Positions 1 through 7,264 of a DNA stretch of 8,636 nt are shown here, in pieces. A program made the position numbers and the translations under genes. This DNA is from Pseudomonadota bacterium (GTDB lineage Bacteria > Pseudomonadota > Alphaproteobacteria > Rhizobiales > Methylopilaceae): positions 1 through 8,636 of the forward strand of contig JAEWEX010000130.1 of NCBI GenBank assembly GCA_023389135.1, written 5' to 3'. The notes under the pieces were generated by a model. The model was not told the DNA's origin and ran no database searches. It saw only the letters and a program-made list of their open reading frames with translations. Each line of letters starts with the position of its first letter. The stretch's first letter is position 1.

Positions 1-145
1 GGAGCGGTCCGAAGACCGCGTGTCCGCGTGAGGGATGGCGCGGCTTTTAGGCGAAGCCACAGCGCTTTGCAAGCGGCCGACGGCCCGGCGGCCGGGATGG
101 GGCAGGAGCGCCGCCTCCCGGCATCCCGACCGGAGGGCCGTTCCC
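1..145. other. Sequence downstream of dnaE, no gene seen; hairpins
   Basis: No supported coding region. Three foldable elements follow the dnaE stop on the minus strand. Nearest is an interrupted stem with outer arms 94-99 and 122-127 (gggatg/catccc) and inner arms 105-108 and 115-118 (ggag/ctcc). Next is a 5-bp stem at 42-58 (ggctt/aagcc). Last is a perfect 6-bp stem at 4-19 that on the minus strand reads GCGGTC-TTCG-GACCGC, a very stable UUCG tetraloop hairpin. None has a T-run on its minus-strand 3' side inside the window, so I do not call an intrinsic terminator. They may stabilise the dnaE transcript end or belong to a factor-dependent end. Confidence 0.4.
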
Positions 146-3100
146 TCAGGCTTCCAGCACCGCCACCACGCCGGGAATGGCCTTGACCGCGCCGGAGACC
201 GGCGGCGTCACCCGGTACTTTCCGGGCAGCCGCACCTCCACCTCAGTCCCCTCCTCCAGCATCATGACGAGACAGACCTCGCCGTCGCCGCGGGCGAGGT
301 GGCGCTGCAGGGCGGGCACCGGCGCCGGGTCGCGCAGGAAGATTCGCATGCCCGTCCCGCTCTTGCCGGCCGCCGCCTCCAGCGGCTCCACCGCCTGGAT
401 GCGGGCGCGCACGTCCTCGCCGTCCACCGAGGCCTGCAGCGAGACGATGACAGCGCTGTTGACCTCCAGCAGCTCGCGGTACTCGTTCAGTCCCTCGGAG
501 AAGATGATCGCCTCGTAGTGCCCCGACGGGTCCGACAGCCGCACGATGCCCATGCGCGTGCCGGTGCGGGTGCGGCGCTCCTGCCGCCCGATCACCGTGG
601 CCGCGAGCCGGCCGGCGGTGGCGCCCTGCTTCACCGAGGTGACGAACTCCGACCAGCGCTGGACCCTGAGCCGCTTCAGCACCGCGTCATAGGCGTCCAG
701 CGGGTGGCCGGACAGGAAGAAACCGATGGCCTCGTGCTCACGCGCCAGCCGGTCCCAGGGCATCCAGGGCTCGACGTCCGGCAGCCGCACCGGCTCGGGC
801 CCGTCGCCGCCGAACAGGTCGTTCTGGCCGGCGGCCGCGGCGTGGGTGGCGCGCTGGGCGAGCGCCACGATCTGGTCCGCGGCGCCGAGAACCCGCGCGC
901 GGTCGGGCTCGTGGGCGTCGAACGCGCCGGCCTGGATCAGGCTTTCCAGCGTCCGCTTGTTCACCGCGCGCGGATCGACCTTGCGCGCGAAGTCGGCGAG
1001 GCCGGCGAATCCCTCCTCGCCGCGCGCGGCGACGATGGCCGCCGCCGCTGGCCCGCCCACGCCCTTGACCGCGCCCAGCGCGTAGCGGATCGCGCCGTCG
1101 ACCACGTCGAACTCCACCCCCGAGGCGTCGATGGAGGGCGGATCGACACGGATGCCGAGCCGCGACGCCTCCTGGCGGAACTCCGCCAGCTTGTCGGTGT
1201 TGCCCATGTCCAGCGTCATGGACGCCGCCAGGAACTCCACCGGGTGGTTCGCCTTGAGCCACGCCGTCTGGTACGCCACCAGCGCATAGGCGGCGGCGTG
1301 GCTCTTGTTGAAGCCGTAGTCGGCGAACTTGGCCAGCAGCTCGAAGATAGTCTCGGCCTGGTCGCGCGGCACCCCGCGCGCCACCGCGCCGGAGACGAAG
1401 CGCTCGCTCTGGGCGGCCATCTCCGACTTGATCTTCTTGCCCATGGCGCGCCGCAGCAGATCCGCCTCGCCCAGCGAATAGCCGGCGAGTTCCTGTGCGA
1501 TCTGCATCACCTGCTCCTGGTAGATGATGACCCCGAAGGTCTCCTCCAGGTACTTCTCGATCATGGGATGGGGGTAGTCCGGCTTCTCGCGTCCGTGCTT
1601 CCTGGCGCAGTAGGTCGGGATGTTCGCCATGGGCCCGGGACGATACAGCGCGACCAGCGCGATGATGTCCTCGAACCGGTCCGGCCGCATGTCCACCAGC
1701 GCCCGACGCATGCCGGCGCTTTCCACCTGGAACACGCCGACCGTCTCGCCGCGCGACATCATGGCGTAGCTCGCGGCGTCGTCCAGCGGCAGGGCGGCGA
1801 GGTCGACCTCCACGCCGCGCCGGCGCAGCAGCTCCACCGCCTTGGTCAGGACGGTCAGGGTCTTCAGGCCGAGGAAGTCGAACTTCACCAGCCCCGCCTG
1901 CTCGACCCACTTCATGTTGAACTGGGTCACCGGCATGTCGGAGCGCGGGTCGCGATAGAGCGGCACCAGCTCCTGCAGCGGCCGGTCGCCGATCACGATG
2001 CCGGCCGCATGGGTCGAGGCGTGGCGGTACAGCCCCTCCAGCTTCAGCGCCATGTCCAGCAGGCGGCCGACGATGGGCTCCTCCTCGCGGGCGGCCTTCA
2101 GCTTCGGCTCGTCCTCGATGGCGCGCGCCAGCGTCACCGGGTTCGCCGGGTTCTGGGGCACCAGCTTGCACAGCCGGTCGACCTGCCCGTAGGGCATCTC
2201 CAGCACGCGGCCGACGTCGCGCAGCACGCCGCGCGCCTGCAGCGTGCCGAAGGTGATGATCTGCGCCACCCGGTCGCCGCCGTAGCGCTCCTGAACGTAG
2301 CGGATGACCTCCTCGCGCCGCTCCTGGCAGAAGTCGATGTCGAAGTCCGGCATCGACACGCGCTCGGGATTGAGGAAGCGCTCGAACAGCAGCCCGAACC
2401 GGATCGGATCGAGATCGGTGATGGTGAGCGCCCATGCGACCACCGAGCCGGCGCCGGAGCCGCGGCCGGGACCGACCGGGATGCCCTGCGCCTTCGCCCA
2501 CTGGATGAAGTCGGCGACGATCAGGAAATAGCCCGGGAACTTCATGCGCTCGATCACGTCGAGCTCGTAGGCCAGCCGCTCGCCATAGGCTTCCGGCGTG
2601 ACGCCCGGCGCCGTGCCGTGGAACGCCAGGCGCGCGGCGAGGCCCTCCTGCGCCTGGCGCTTGAGCTCGACCGCCTCGTCCTCCCCCAGGGTGAAGCGCG
2701 GCAGGATCGGCTTGCGCGTCACCGGCCGGAACGCGCACTGCCGCGCGATCTCCACGGTGCTTGCGATGGCCTCGGGCAGGTCGGCGAAGCGCTCCACCAT
2801 CACCGAGCGGCTGGCGAAGCCGTGCCGCTTGGTCAGCTGGCGGCGGTCGGCCTCGGCGACGTAGCGACCCTCCGCGATGCACACCAGCGCGTCGTGGGCC
2901 TCGTGGTCTGCCTCCGCGGGGAAGTAGCACTCATTGGTCGCGACGATGGGGATGCCGCGGGAATAGGCGAGATCGAGCAGCTGCGGCTCGACCGCCGCCT
3001 CCGCCGGGTCGCCGTGGCGCTGCAGCTCGATGTAGAGGTCGTCCCGGAACAGGCCGTGCAGCGTGTCCAGCCGCCGGGCGGCAACGTCGGCGCGGCCGCC

Positions 3101-3559
3101 GCGCAGCGGCTGGTCCAGCGCGCCCATGGGGCCGCCGGTGAGCGCGGTGAGCCCGCCGGTCGAAGCCGCCAGCACCGCCAGCGGCACATGGGTGCCGTCG
3201 GTCGGGTCGGTCTCCAGGAACGCCCGGCTGGTCAGCGCCATGAGGTTGCGGTAGCCCGCCTCGTCGCGCGCGAGCAGCACCAGCCTCGGCCGCGGCTCGG
3301 CGCGGTGGCCGGGGCGATCCTCGCGGTCGGCGAAATCCACTGTCAGCGCGATGCCCACGATCGGCTGGACGCCGGCCTTGGCCAAGGTCTCGGAGAATTC
3401 CAGCGCGCCGAACAGGTTGTTGGTGTCGGTCAGCGCCAGCGCCGGCATCCGGTCGCGCACGGCCAGTTCGGCCAGCTTCTTTATGGGAAGCGCGCCCTCC
3501 AGCAGCGAATAGGCCGAATGGACGTGCAGATGCACGAAGGCCTGGCCCCGCCCCTTCAT
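146..3559 (-). CDS. dnaE: DNA polymerase III subunit alpha (DnaE1-type)
   Basis: Catalytic subunit of the replicative polymerase III core, extending DNA at the fork on the beta clamp. The 1137-aa product has full family length. Visible regions: N-terminal PHP domain (about 1-280, opening HLHVHS at 10-15 and LTDTNN at 43-48); polymerase core with PDFDIDF at 404-410, giving catalytic Asp405 and Asp407, and the third Asp561 in VKFDFLGLK; helix-hairpin-helix around LGAVKGVGG (828-836); clamp-binding motif QNDLF (912-916); OB fold around 985-1060. In PHP motif 2 the usual His is Thr46, so the PHP metal site is probably not a working nuclease, as in lineages that proofread with DnaQ. The start is fixed by a GGAGG Shine-Dalgarno (minus strand, 3564-3568) 4 nt before the ATG. 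It lies 24 nt after a small SOS-type peptide gene and is probably co-transcribed with it. This is the housekeeping enzyme by locus, not the mutagenic DnaE2 of imuAB operons. Confidence 0.97.
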   Translation of the reverse strand: MKGRGQAFVHLHVHSAYSLLEGALPIKKLAELAVRDRMPALALTDTNNLFGALEFSETLAKAGVQPIVGIALTVDFADREDRPGHRAEPRPRLVLLARDEAGYRNLMALTSRAFLETDPTDGTHVPLAVLAASTGGLTALTGGPMGALDQPLRGGRADVAARRLDTLHGLFRDDLYIELQRHGDPAEAAVEPQLLDLAYSRGIPIVATNECYFPAEADHEAHDALVCIAEGRYVAEADRRQLTKRHGFASRSVMVERFADLPEAIASTVEIARQCAFRPVTRKPILPRFTLGEDEAVELKRQAQEGLAARLAFHGTAPGVTPEAYGERLAYELDVIERMKFPGYFLIVADFIQWAKAQGIPVGPGRGSGAGSVVAWALTITDLDPIRFGLLFERFLNPERVSMPDFDIDFCQERREEVIRYVQERYGGDRVAQIITFGTLQARGVLRDVGRVLEMPYGQVDRLCKLVPQNPANPVTLARAIEDEPKLKAAREEEPIVGRLLDMALKLEGLYRHASTHAAGIVIGDRPLQELVPLYRDPRSDMPVTQFNMKWVEQAGLVKFDFLGLKTLTVLTKAVELLRRRGVEVDLAALPLDDAASYAMMSRGETVGVFQVESAGMRRALVDMRPDRFEDIIALVALYRPGPMANIPTYCARKHGREKPDYPHPMIEKYLEETFGVIIYQEQVMQIAQELAGYSLGEADLLRRAMGKKIKSEMAAQSERFVSGAVARGVPRDQAETIFELLAKFADYGFNKSHAAAYALVAYQTAWLKANHPVEFLAASMTLDMGNTDKLAEFRQEASRLGIRVDPPSIDASGVEFDVVDGAIRYALGAVKGVGGPAAAAIVAARGEEGFAGLADFARKVDPRAVNKRTLESLIQAGAFDAHEPDRARVLGAADQIVALAQRATHAAAAGQNDLFGGDGPEPVRLPDVEPWMPWDRLAREHEAIGFFLSGHPLDAYDAVLKRLRVQRWSEFVTSVKQGATAGRLAATVIGRQERRTRTGTRMGIVRLSDPSGHYEAIIFSEGLNEYRELLEVNSAVIVSLQASVDGEDVRARIQAVEPLEAAAGKSGTGMRIFLRDPAPVPALQRHLARGDGEVCLVMMLEEGTEVEVRLPGKYRVTPPVSGAVKAIPGVVAVLEA

Positions 3560-3583
3560 TGTCCCTCCAGCAAGTTGCCCGGC

Positions 3584-3691
3584 TCAGGCCGGCGCGCCGC
3601 CCGCCATCACCACGAGAAGCGCCACGAAGGCGACGACCGAGCCCAGCTCCGCCGCCCCCGACAGGATGGAACGAACCGTGGAAACATGCAT
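3584..3691 (-). CDS. SidA-like SOS-induced single-helix membrane peptide (putative division inhibitor)
   Basis: A 35-codon ORF from ATG (3691-3689) to TGA (3586-3584). The peptide starts MHVSTVRSILSG and contains one hydrophobic segment, AELGSVVAFVALLVVMA (14-30), with Arg7 and His2 before it, so a single-span inner-membrane peptide with the N-terminus inside is likely. Third codon positions are mostly G/C from codon 7 onward, as in real genes here. A weak GGGG stretch lies 6 nt before the ATG. It sits about 25 nt downstream of a promoter overlapped by a LexA box, and 24 nt before dnaE. From memory, Caulobacter sidA encodes a 29-aa SOS-induced inner-membrane peptide that blocks division through FtsW/FtsN, and lies just upstream of dnaE; the match in size, topology, control and place is the basis for the call. 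I did not align sequences. A different SOS peptide is the main alternative. The stop codon lies in the loop of a small CCGGC/GCCGG hairpin (3579-3592). Confidence 0.7.
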   Translation of the reverse strand: MHVSTVRSILSGAAELGSVVAFVALLVVMAGGAPA

Positions 3692-3716
3692 CTCGAACCC
3701 CGTTTGCTCTTGGTAT

Positions 3717-3731
3717 GTTCCTATTTTGTTC
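3717..3731. promoter_or_regulatory. LexA (SOS) box, GTTC-N7-GTTC
   Basis: The plus strand reads GTTCCTATTTTGTTC, an exact match to the direct-repeat LexA operator GTTC-N7-GTTC known from Alphaproteobacteria (GAAC-N7-GAAC on the transcribed minus strand). It covers the -10 hexamer at 3723-3728, so bound LexA should block RNA polymerase until RecA triggers LexA self-cleavage after DNA damage. Genes under it: the 35-aa peptide and probably dnaE. Confidence 0.85.
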
Positions 3732-3751
3732 CCATAAGAGCACGGTGTCAA
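3723..3751 (-). promoter_or_regulatory. Promoter for the SOS peptide gene and dnaE
   Basis: On the minus strand a perfect -35 TTGACA (3751-3746) is followed after 17 nt by CAAAAT (3728-3723), a 4/6 match to the -10 consensus. Transcription would start near 3716, giving a leader of about 25 nt before the peptide ATG. The -35 lies 11 nt after the lolD stop. The LexA box overlaps the -10. Confidence 0.75.
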
Positions 3752-3762
3752 GCGAAGCGTCG

Positions 3763-4446
3763 TCAGGTGTCGAACACCTGCCCGTCGCGAATCGTGATGC
3801 GGCGGTCCATGCGCTCGGCCAGGTGCATGTTGTGGGTGGCGATCAGCGCGGCGAGGCCCGATGCGCGCACCAGCTGCAGCAGCGCGTCGAACACGTGGTC
3901 CGACGTGACGGGATCGAGGTTCCCGGTCGGCTCGTCGGCCAGCAGCAGCCGCGGCGCATTGGCGACCGCGCGGGCGATGGCGACGCGCTGCTGCTCGCCG
4001 CCGGACAGCTCGGACGGGCGATGCCGCAGGCGCGCCGACAGGCCGAGCCAGTCCAGCAGCTGGCTGGCGCGCCTGGCCGCCTCCGGCTTCTTGAGCCCGT
4101 GGATGAGCTGCGGCATCACCACGTTCTCCAGCGCCGTGAACTCCGGCAGCAGATGGTGGAACTGGTAGACGAAGCCGACCGCGCCGCGCCGCAGCGCCGT
4201 GCGCTCGGGGTCCGACAGGCCGACGGTGGGCCGGTCCAGCACAAGCACCTCGCCCTCGTCCGGCTTCTCCAGAAGCCCCGCGATGTGCAGCAGCGTGGAC
4301 TTGCCGGTGCCCGACGGCGCCACCAGCGCCACCGCCTCGCCCGGCGCCAGCGACATGTTGGCGCCGCGCAGGATCTCGAGCGTCTCGTCGCCCTGGCGGA
4401 AGCGGCGTCCGACGTCGCGGAGCTCGAGGGCGGGGGTGGCGCTCAT
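3763..4446 (-). CDS. lolD: Lipoprotein-releasing ABC transporter ATP-binding protein LolD
   Basis: Cytoplasmic ATPase that powers extraction of outer-membrane-destined lipoproteins from the inner membrane and their hand-over to LolA. The 227-aa product is a complete ABC domain: Walker [10 protein letters not shown] (43-51), Q-loop Gln95 in [11 protein letters not shown], signature LSGGEQQR (147-154), Walker B LLLADEP with Glu172 next to it (167-173) and GNLD D-loop, and switch His205 in ATHN. The first Walker A residue is Ala rather than Gly; I recall this as usual in alphaproteobacterial LolD, so not a defect. The ATG at 4446-4444 overlaps the TGA of the permease gene (ATGA), indicating translational coupling and matched synthesis. 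The frame stays open further upstream inside the permease gene, but the overlap start gives the normal family N-terminus. Confidence 0.95.
   Translation of the reverse strand: MSATPALELRDVGRRFRQGDETLEILRGANMSLAPGEAVALVAPSGTGKSTLLHIAGLLEKPDEGEVLVLDRPTVGLSDPERTALRRGAVGFVYQFHHLLPEFTALENVVMPQLIHGLKKPEAARRASQLLDWLGLSARLRHRPSELSGGEQQRVAIARAVANAPRLLLADEPTGNLDPVTSDHVFDALLQLVRASGLAALIATHNMHLAERMDRRITIRDGQVFDT
3764..3780 (-). other. Perfect hairpin at the 3' end of lolD
   Basis: CAGGTGT-TCG-ACACCTG on the minus strand forms a 7-bp perfect stem covering the last codons of lolD and the first bases of its stop codon. No T-run follows, so it is not a standard intrinsic terminator. It could shield the lolD message end or reduce read-through into the SOS peptide and dnaE. 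Confidence 0.45.
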
Positions 4447-5720
4447 TCGTAGCGCAGCGCCTCGACCGGATCGAGCCGGGCGGCGCGCCATGACGGGTAG
4501 AGCGTCGCCAGGAGCGACAGCACCAGCGACATGATCACCACCATGGTGACCTCGCTGGGATCCATCTCCGCCGGCAGGCGGCTCAGGAAATACAGTTCGG
4601 GCGAGAATATCTCGGTCTGGGTCAGGCCGGCGATGAAGCTCCTGATCTCCTCCACATAGCTGCACACCAGCGTGCCGAGCGCGAGGCCGCCGAGCGTCCC
4701 GACCGTGCCGATGGACGCGCCGGTGATGAGGAAGATGCGCATCACCGCGCCCCGGGTCGCGCCCATGGTGCGCAGGATGGCGATGTCGGGCCCCTTGTCC
4801 TTCACCAGCATGATGAGGCCGGAGATGATGTTGAGCGCCGCCACCAGCACGATCAGCGTCAGGATCAGGAACATCACGTTGCGCTCCACCTGGAGCGCGG
4901 AGAAGAAGGTGGCGTTGCGCTGGCGCCAGGCCACCAGCACCGCCTGCCGCTCGATGGCCTGGACCAGGGCCGGCCGCACGGCGTCCACGCGGTCGGGGTC
5001 CTCCAGGTAGATCTCGATGGAGGTCACCTGCCCTTCCCGGTTGAAGTAGAGCTGCGCCTCCTCCAGCGGCATGAACACGATGCCGCCGTCATATTCCGAC
5101 ATCCCGACCTCGAACACGGCTGCGATGCGGTAGCCCTTGACGCGGGGCGATGTGCCGAAGGGGGTCGCCTCGCCGCGCGGCGAGACCAGCGTCAGCGTGT
5201 CGCCGGTGCGGATGCCCAGAGCCTCCGCCAGCCGCCGTCCGATGACGATGCCGCCGCCCTGGTCGAAATTCTCCAGGGTGCCTTCCTTGATGCTGGAAGA
5301 CACGAGCTGCAGCTCGGACAGGCTGTTGCCGCTCATGCCGCGCACGATCACGCCCGACGACTGGAACGGCGAGGACGACAGCGCCTGCCCCTCCACCATG
5401 GGCACCGCGAAGCGCACGCCGGCGACGCCCTCGATGCGCTGGGCGATGGCGTCGTAGTCGGTCAGCGGCCCGTCGATGGGCTGCACGGCCACATGGCCGT
5501 TGACGCCGAGGATCTTGCCGAGCAGCTCCGCGCGGAACCCGTTCATGACCGACATGACGATGATGAGCGTGGCGACGCCGAGCAGGATGCCGAGGAACGA
5601 GAACCCGGCGATCACCGAGATGAACCCCTCCTTGCGCCGCGCGCGCAGGTAGCGGCCGGCGATGAGCCACTCGAACCCGGCGAAGGGCCGCGTGCTGCCG
5701 AGGTCCGGGGCGGCCGCCAT
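4443..5720 (-). CDS. lolC: Lipoprotein-releasing ABC transporter permease (LolC/LolE family, probably LolF-type)
   Basis: Inner-membrane permease partner of LolD. The 425-aa product has the LolC/E plan: cytoplasmic N-terminus with [20 protein letters not shown], helix 1 about 33-58, a large periplasmic domain 60-280, then helices about 281-305, 327-356 and 391-411, ending [16 protein letters not shown] Pro-rich hairpin ([12 protein letters not shown], 186-197) sits where E. coli LolC has the hook that docks LolA. Only one permease gene is seen beside lolD, whereas enterobacteria have lolC and lolE flanking lolD. I therefore infer a homodimeric LolF-like permease, which is common where LolB is absent; a second permease elsewhere cannot be excluded. 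The start chosen gives the family N-terminus and lies 8 nt after the proS stop. The Shine-Dalgarno there is weak, so coupling to proS is likely. The stop overlaps the lolD start. Confidence 0.93.
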   Translation of the reverse strand: MAAAPDLGSTRPFAGFEWLIAGRYLRARRKEGFISVIAGFSFLGILLGVATLIIVMSVMNGFRAELLGKILGVNGHVAVQPIDGPLTDYDAIAQRIEGVAGVRFAVPMVEGQALSSSPFQSSGVIVRGMSGNSLSELQLVSSSIKEGTLENFDQGGGIVIGRRLAEALGIRTGDTLTLVSPRGEATPFGTSPRVKGYRIAAVFEVGMSEYDGGIVFMPLEEAQLYFNREGQVTSIEIYLEDPDRVDAVRPALVQAIERQAVLVAWRQRNATFFSALQVERNVMFLILTLIVLVAALNIISGLIMLVKDKGPDIAILRTMGATRGAVMRIFLITGASIGTVGTLGGLALGTLVCSYVEEIRSFIAGLTQTEIFSPELYFLSRLPAEMDPSEVTMVVIMSLVLSLLATLYPSWRAARLDPVEALRYE

Positions 5721-5728
5721 CTCGAAGG

Positions 5729-7048
5729 TCAGCCGAGCATCTTCTGGAGGGCAGCGTCCAGCGGCAGCGTCTCGCGCTCGCCGGTGGCGCGGCGCTTCAG
5801 TTCGACCGTGCCGGCCGCGACCCCCTTGGGCCCGACGATCAGCTGCCAGGGAAGCCCGATGAGGTCGGCGGTGGCGAACTTGCCGCCCGCGCGCTCGTCG
5901 GTGTCGTCGTAGAGCGCTTCCGCCCCCGCCGCGGCGAGCTTGCCGTAGATGTCCTCGCAGGCGGCGTCGGTCGCGGCGTCGCCGCTCTTCAGGTTCAGCA
6001 GGCCGACCCGGAACGGCGCCACGGCGTCCGGCCACACGATGCCGGCGTCGTCATGGCTCGCCTCGATGAGGGCGGCCACCACGCGGCTCGGCCCGATGCC
6101 GTAGGAGCCCATGTGGAGGGTGTGCTCCTGGCCGTCGGGACCGGTCACCCTGGCCCCCATGGGCTGCGAATACTTGGTGCCGAAATAGAAGATGTGGCCG
6201 ACCTCGATGCCGCGCGCGGACAGCCCCTCCCCGCCCAGCGCCGCGAACGCCGCCTCGTCGTGCTTCTCCTCGGTGGCGGCGTAAAGGCCGGTCCAGCGCT
6301 CCACGATGTCCTGAAGCCCCTCGCGGCTTTCGAAATCGACGTCCTCGGCGGGGGTGTCGTAGTCCAGGTAATCGCGGTGGCAGAACACCTGGCTCTCGCC
6401 GGTCGAGGCCAGGATGATGAACTCGTGACTTAGGTCGCCGCCGATCGGGCCGGTGTCGGCGCGCATGGGGATCGCCTTCAGCCCCATGCGGGCGAATGTC
6501 CTGAGATAGGCGACGAACATGCGGTTATACGCATGGCGCGCGCCGGCCTGGTCGATGTCGAACGAGTAGGCGTCCTTCATCAGGAACTCGCGCGAGCGCA
6601 TGGTGCCGAAGCGCGGGCGCACCTCGTCCCGGAACTTCCACTGGATATGATAGAGGTTCAGCGGCAGCTGCTTGTAGGAGCGCACCGAGGCACGGACGAT
6701 CTCCGTGATCATCTCCTCGTTGGTGGGTCCGAACAGCATGTCGCGCTCGTGCCGGTCGCGGATGCGCAGCATCTCCTTGCCGTAGTCGTCATAGCGCCCG
6801 CTCTCGCGCCAGAGGTCGGCCGACTGGATGGTGGGCATGAGAAGTTCAACGGCGCCGGACCGGTTCTGCTCCTCGCGCACGATCCCGCAGACCTTCTCCA
6901 GAACCCGGTGGCCCAGCGGCAGCCAGGCGTAGATGCCGGCCGATTCCTGCCGCACCATCCCCGCCCGCAGCATCAGCCGGTGGGAGACGATCTCGGCCTC
7001 CTTCGGCGTCTCGCGCAGGATCGGCAGGAAATAGCGGGACAGGCGCAT
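5729..7048 (-). CDS. proS: Prolyl-tRNA synthetase (short, alphaproteobacterial type)
   Basis: Class II aminoacyl-tRNA synthetase charging tRNA-Pro. The 439-aa product shows motif 1 around [16 protein letters not shown] (39-54), the GPTNEE substrate loop (107-112), motif 2 [17 protein letters not shown] (139-155), motif 3 around [17 protein letters not shown] (313-329), and an anticodon-binding domain from about 345 to the end. It is about 130 residues shorter than E. coli ProS because the editing insertion between motifs 2 and 3 is absent. This is normal for the class and not a truncation; mischarged Ala-tRNA-Pro would need a separate trans-editing protein. The ATG at 7048 gives the standard [15 protein letters not shown] start, with GGAG (7059-7062) 10 nt upstream; the frame is open 10 codons further up but that extension is basic and unlike the family. 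lolC follows after 8 nt, so proS, lolC and lolD probably form one operon. Confidence 0.97.
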   Translation of the reverse strand: MRLSRYFLPILRETPKEAEIVSHRLMLRAGMVRQESAGIYAWLPLGHRVLEKVCGIVREEQNRSGAVELLMPTIQSADLWRESGRYDDYGKEMLRIRDRHERDMLFGPTNEEMITEIVRASVRSYKQLPLNLYHIQWKFRDEVRPRFGTMRSREFLMKDAYSFDIDQAGARHAYNRMFVAYLRTFARMGLKAIPMRADTGPIGGDLSHEFIILASTGESQVFCHRDYLDYDTPAEDVDFESREGLQDIVERWTGLYAATEEKHDEAAFAALGGEGLSARGIEVGHIFYFGTKYSQPMGARVTGPDGQEHTLHMGSYGIGPSRVVAALIEASHDDAGIVWPDAVAPFRVGLLNLKSGDAATDAACEDIYGKLAAAGAEALYDDTDERAGGKFATADLIGLPWQLIVGPKGVAAGTVELKRRATGERETLPLDAALQKMLG

Positions 7049-7114
7049 GGAACGAGGTCTCCGGCCGCGCCGCGGCACTCGGTGAAGGGTGTTTGTCGGC
7101 GTGGCGCACGAAAC

Positions 7115-7145
7115 CCGATACGCGCCGAAAACTCAAGTGCGTCAA
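7115..7145 (-). promoter_or_regulatory. Possible proS promoter
   Basis: On the minus strand TTGACG (7145-7140) is followed after 19 nt by TATCGG (7120-7115). The -35 is 5/6 but the -10 is poor and the spacing is long. It is the best candidate I see in the proS leader and would start transcription about 60 nt before the ATG. The -35 lies in the left arm of a long inverted repeat. Confidence 0.3.
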
Positions 7146-7207
7146 TGGGTCGGAGACCAATGCACCGGCCATGCCGCCGCGGGGCGGCCACGTGACGCAC
7201 TTTTTTT
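7135..7207 (+). repeat. 10-bp perfect inverted repeat ending in a T-run
   Basis: Arms AAGTGCGTCA (7135-7144) and TGACGCACTT (7193-7202) are perfect complements, 48 nt apart. The interior holds a second stem, gccgcc (7173-7178) with ggcggc (7183-7188). The right arm runs into seven T (7201-7207). As plus-strand RNA this is a branched structure with a U-tail, resembling a terminator just before the sRNA promoter. On the minus strand it would lie in the proS leader if transcription starts upstream of 7207. Confidence 0.5.
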
Positions 7208-7228
7208 GGTCATCGGCTGCCCAAGAAG

Positions 7229-7257
7229 GTGACAACCGTGTGATCATCAACTATTGT
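7229..7257 (+). promoter_or_regulatory. Promoter-like element for the plus-strand small RNA
   Basis: GTGACA (7229-7234, 5/6 match to TTGACA), exactly 17 nt, then TATTGT (7252-7257, 4/6 match to TATAAT). Start of transcription is predicted near 7264-7265. No GGAAC/CGTT pair of the general-stress sigma EcfG type is seen here, so sigma-70-type control is the simplest reading. Confidence 0.5.
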
Positions 7258-7264
7258 GGCCTTC

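Noticed and set aside
3609..3687. Alternative start ATG at 3687 for the small peptide region
   Set aside because: It opens a different frame with a basic, Trp/Ser/Arg-rich product and no membrane segment; the frame from 3691 has a clean helix and GC-rich third positions.
2931..3743. 270-codon minus-strand frame starting near the SOS promoter
   Set aside because: It is out of frame with dnaE over most of its length and gives an Arg/Gly/Ala-rich product with no motif. The short hydrophobic 35-codon frame explains the leader better.
35..4168. Open frame of 1377 codons on the plus strand, longer than dnaE itself
   Set aside because: It lies antisense to dnaE, the small peptide gene and most of lolD. 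The translation is rich in Arg, His, Gln, Ala and Leu without domains, as expected of the reverse frame of GC-rich genes. dnaE on the other strand has every catalytic motif.
4293..4320. Walker A of LolD begins with Ala instead of Gly
   Set aside because: The rest of the P-loop (SGTGKST) and all other ABC motifs are intact, and I recall this form in other alphaproteobacterial LolD proteins.
5729..7048. ProS seems about 130 residues shorter than the E. coli enzyme
   Set aside because: The missing part is exactly the editing insertion, which alphaproteobacterial ProS normally lacks; motifs 1-3 and the anticodon domain are complete.
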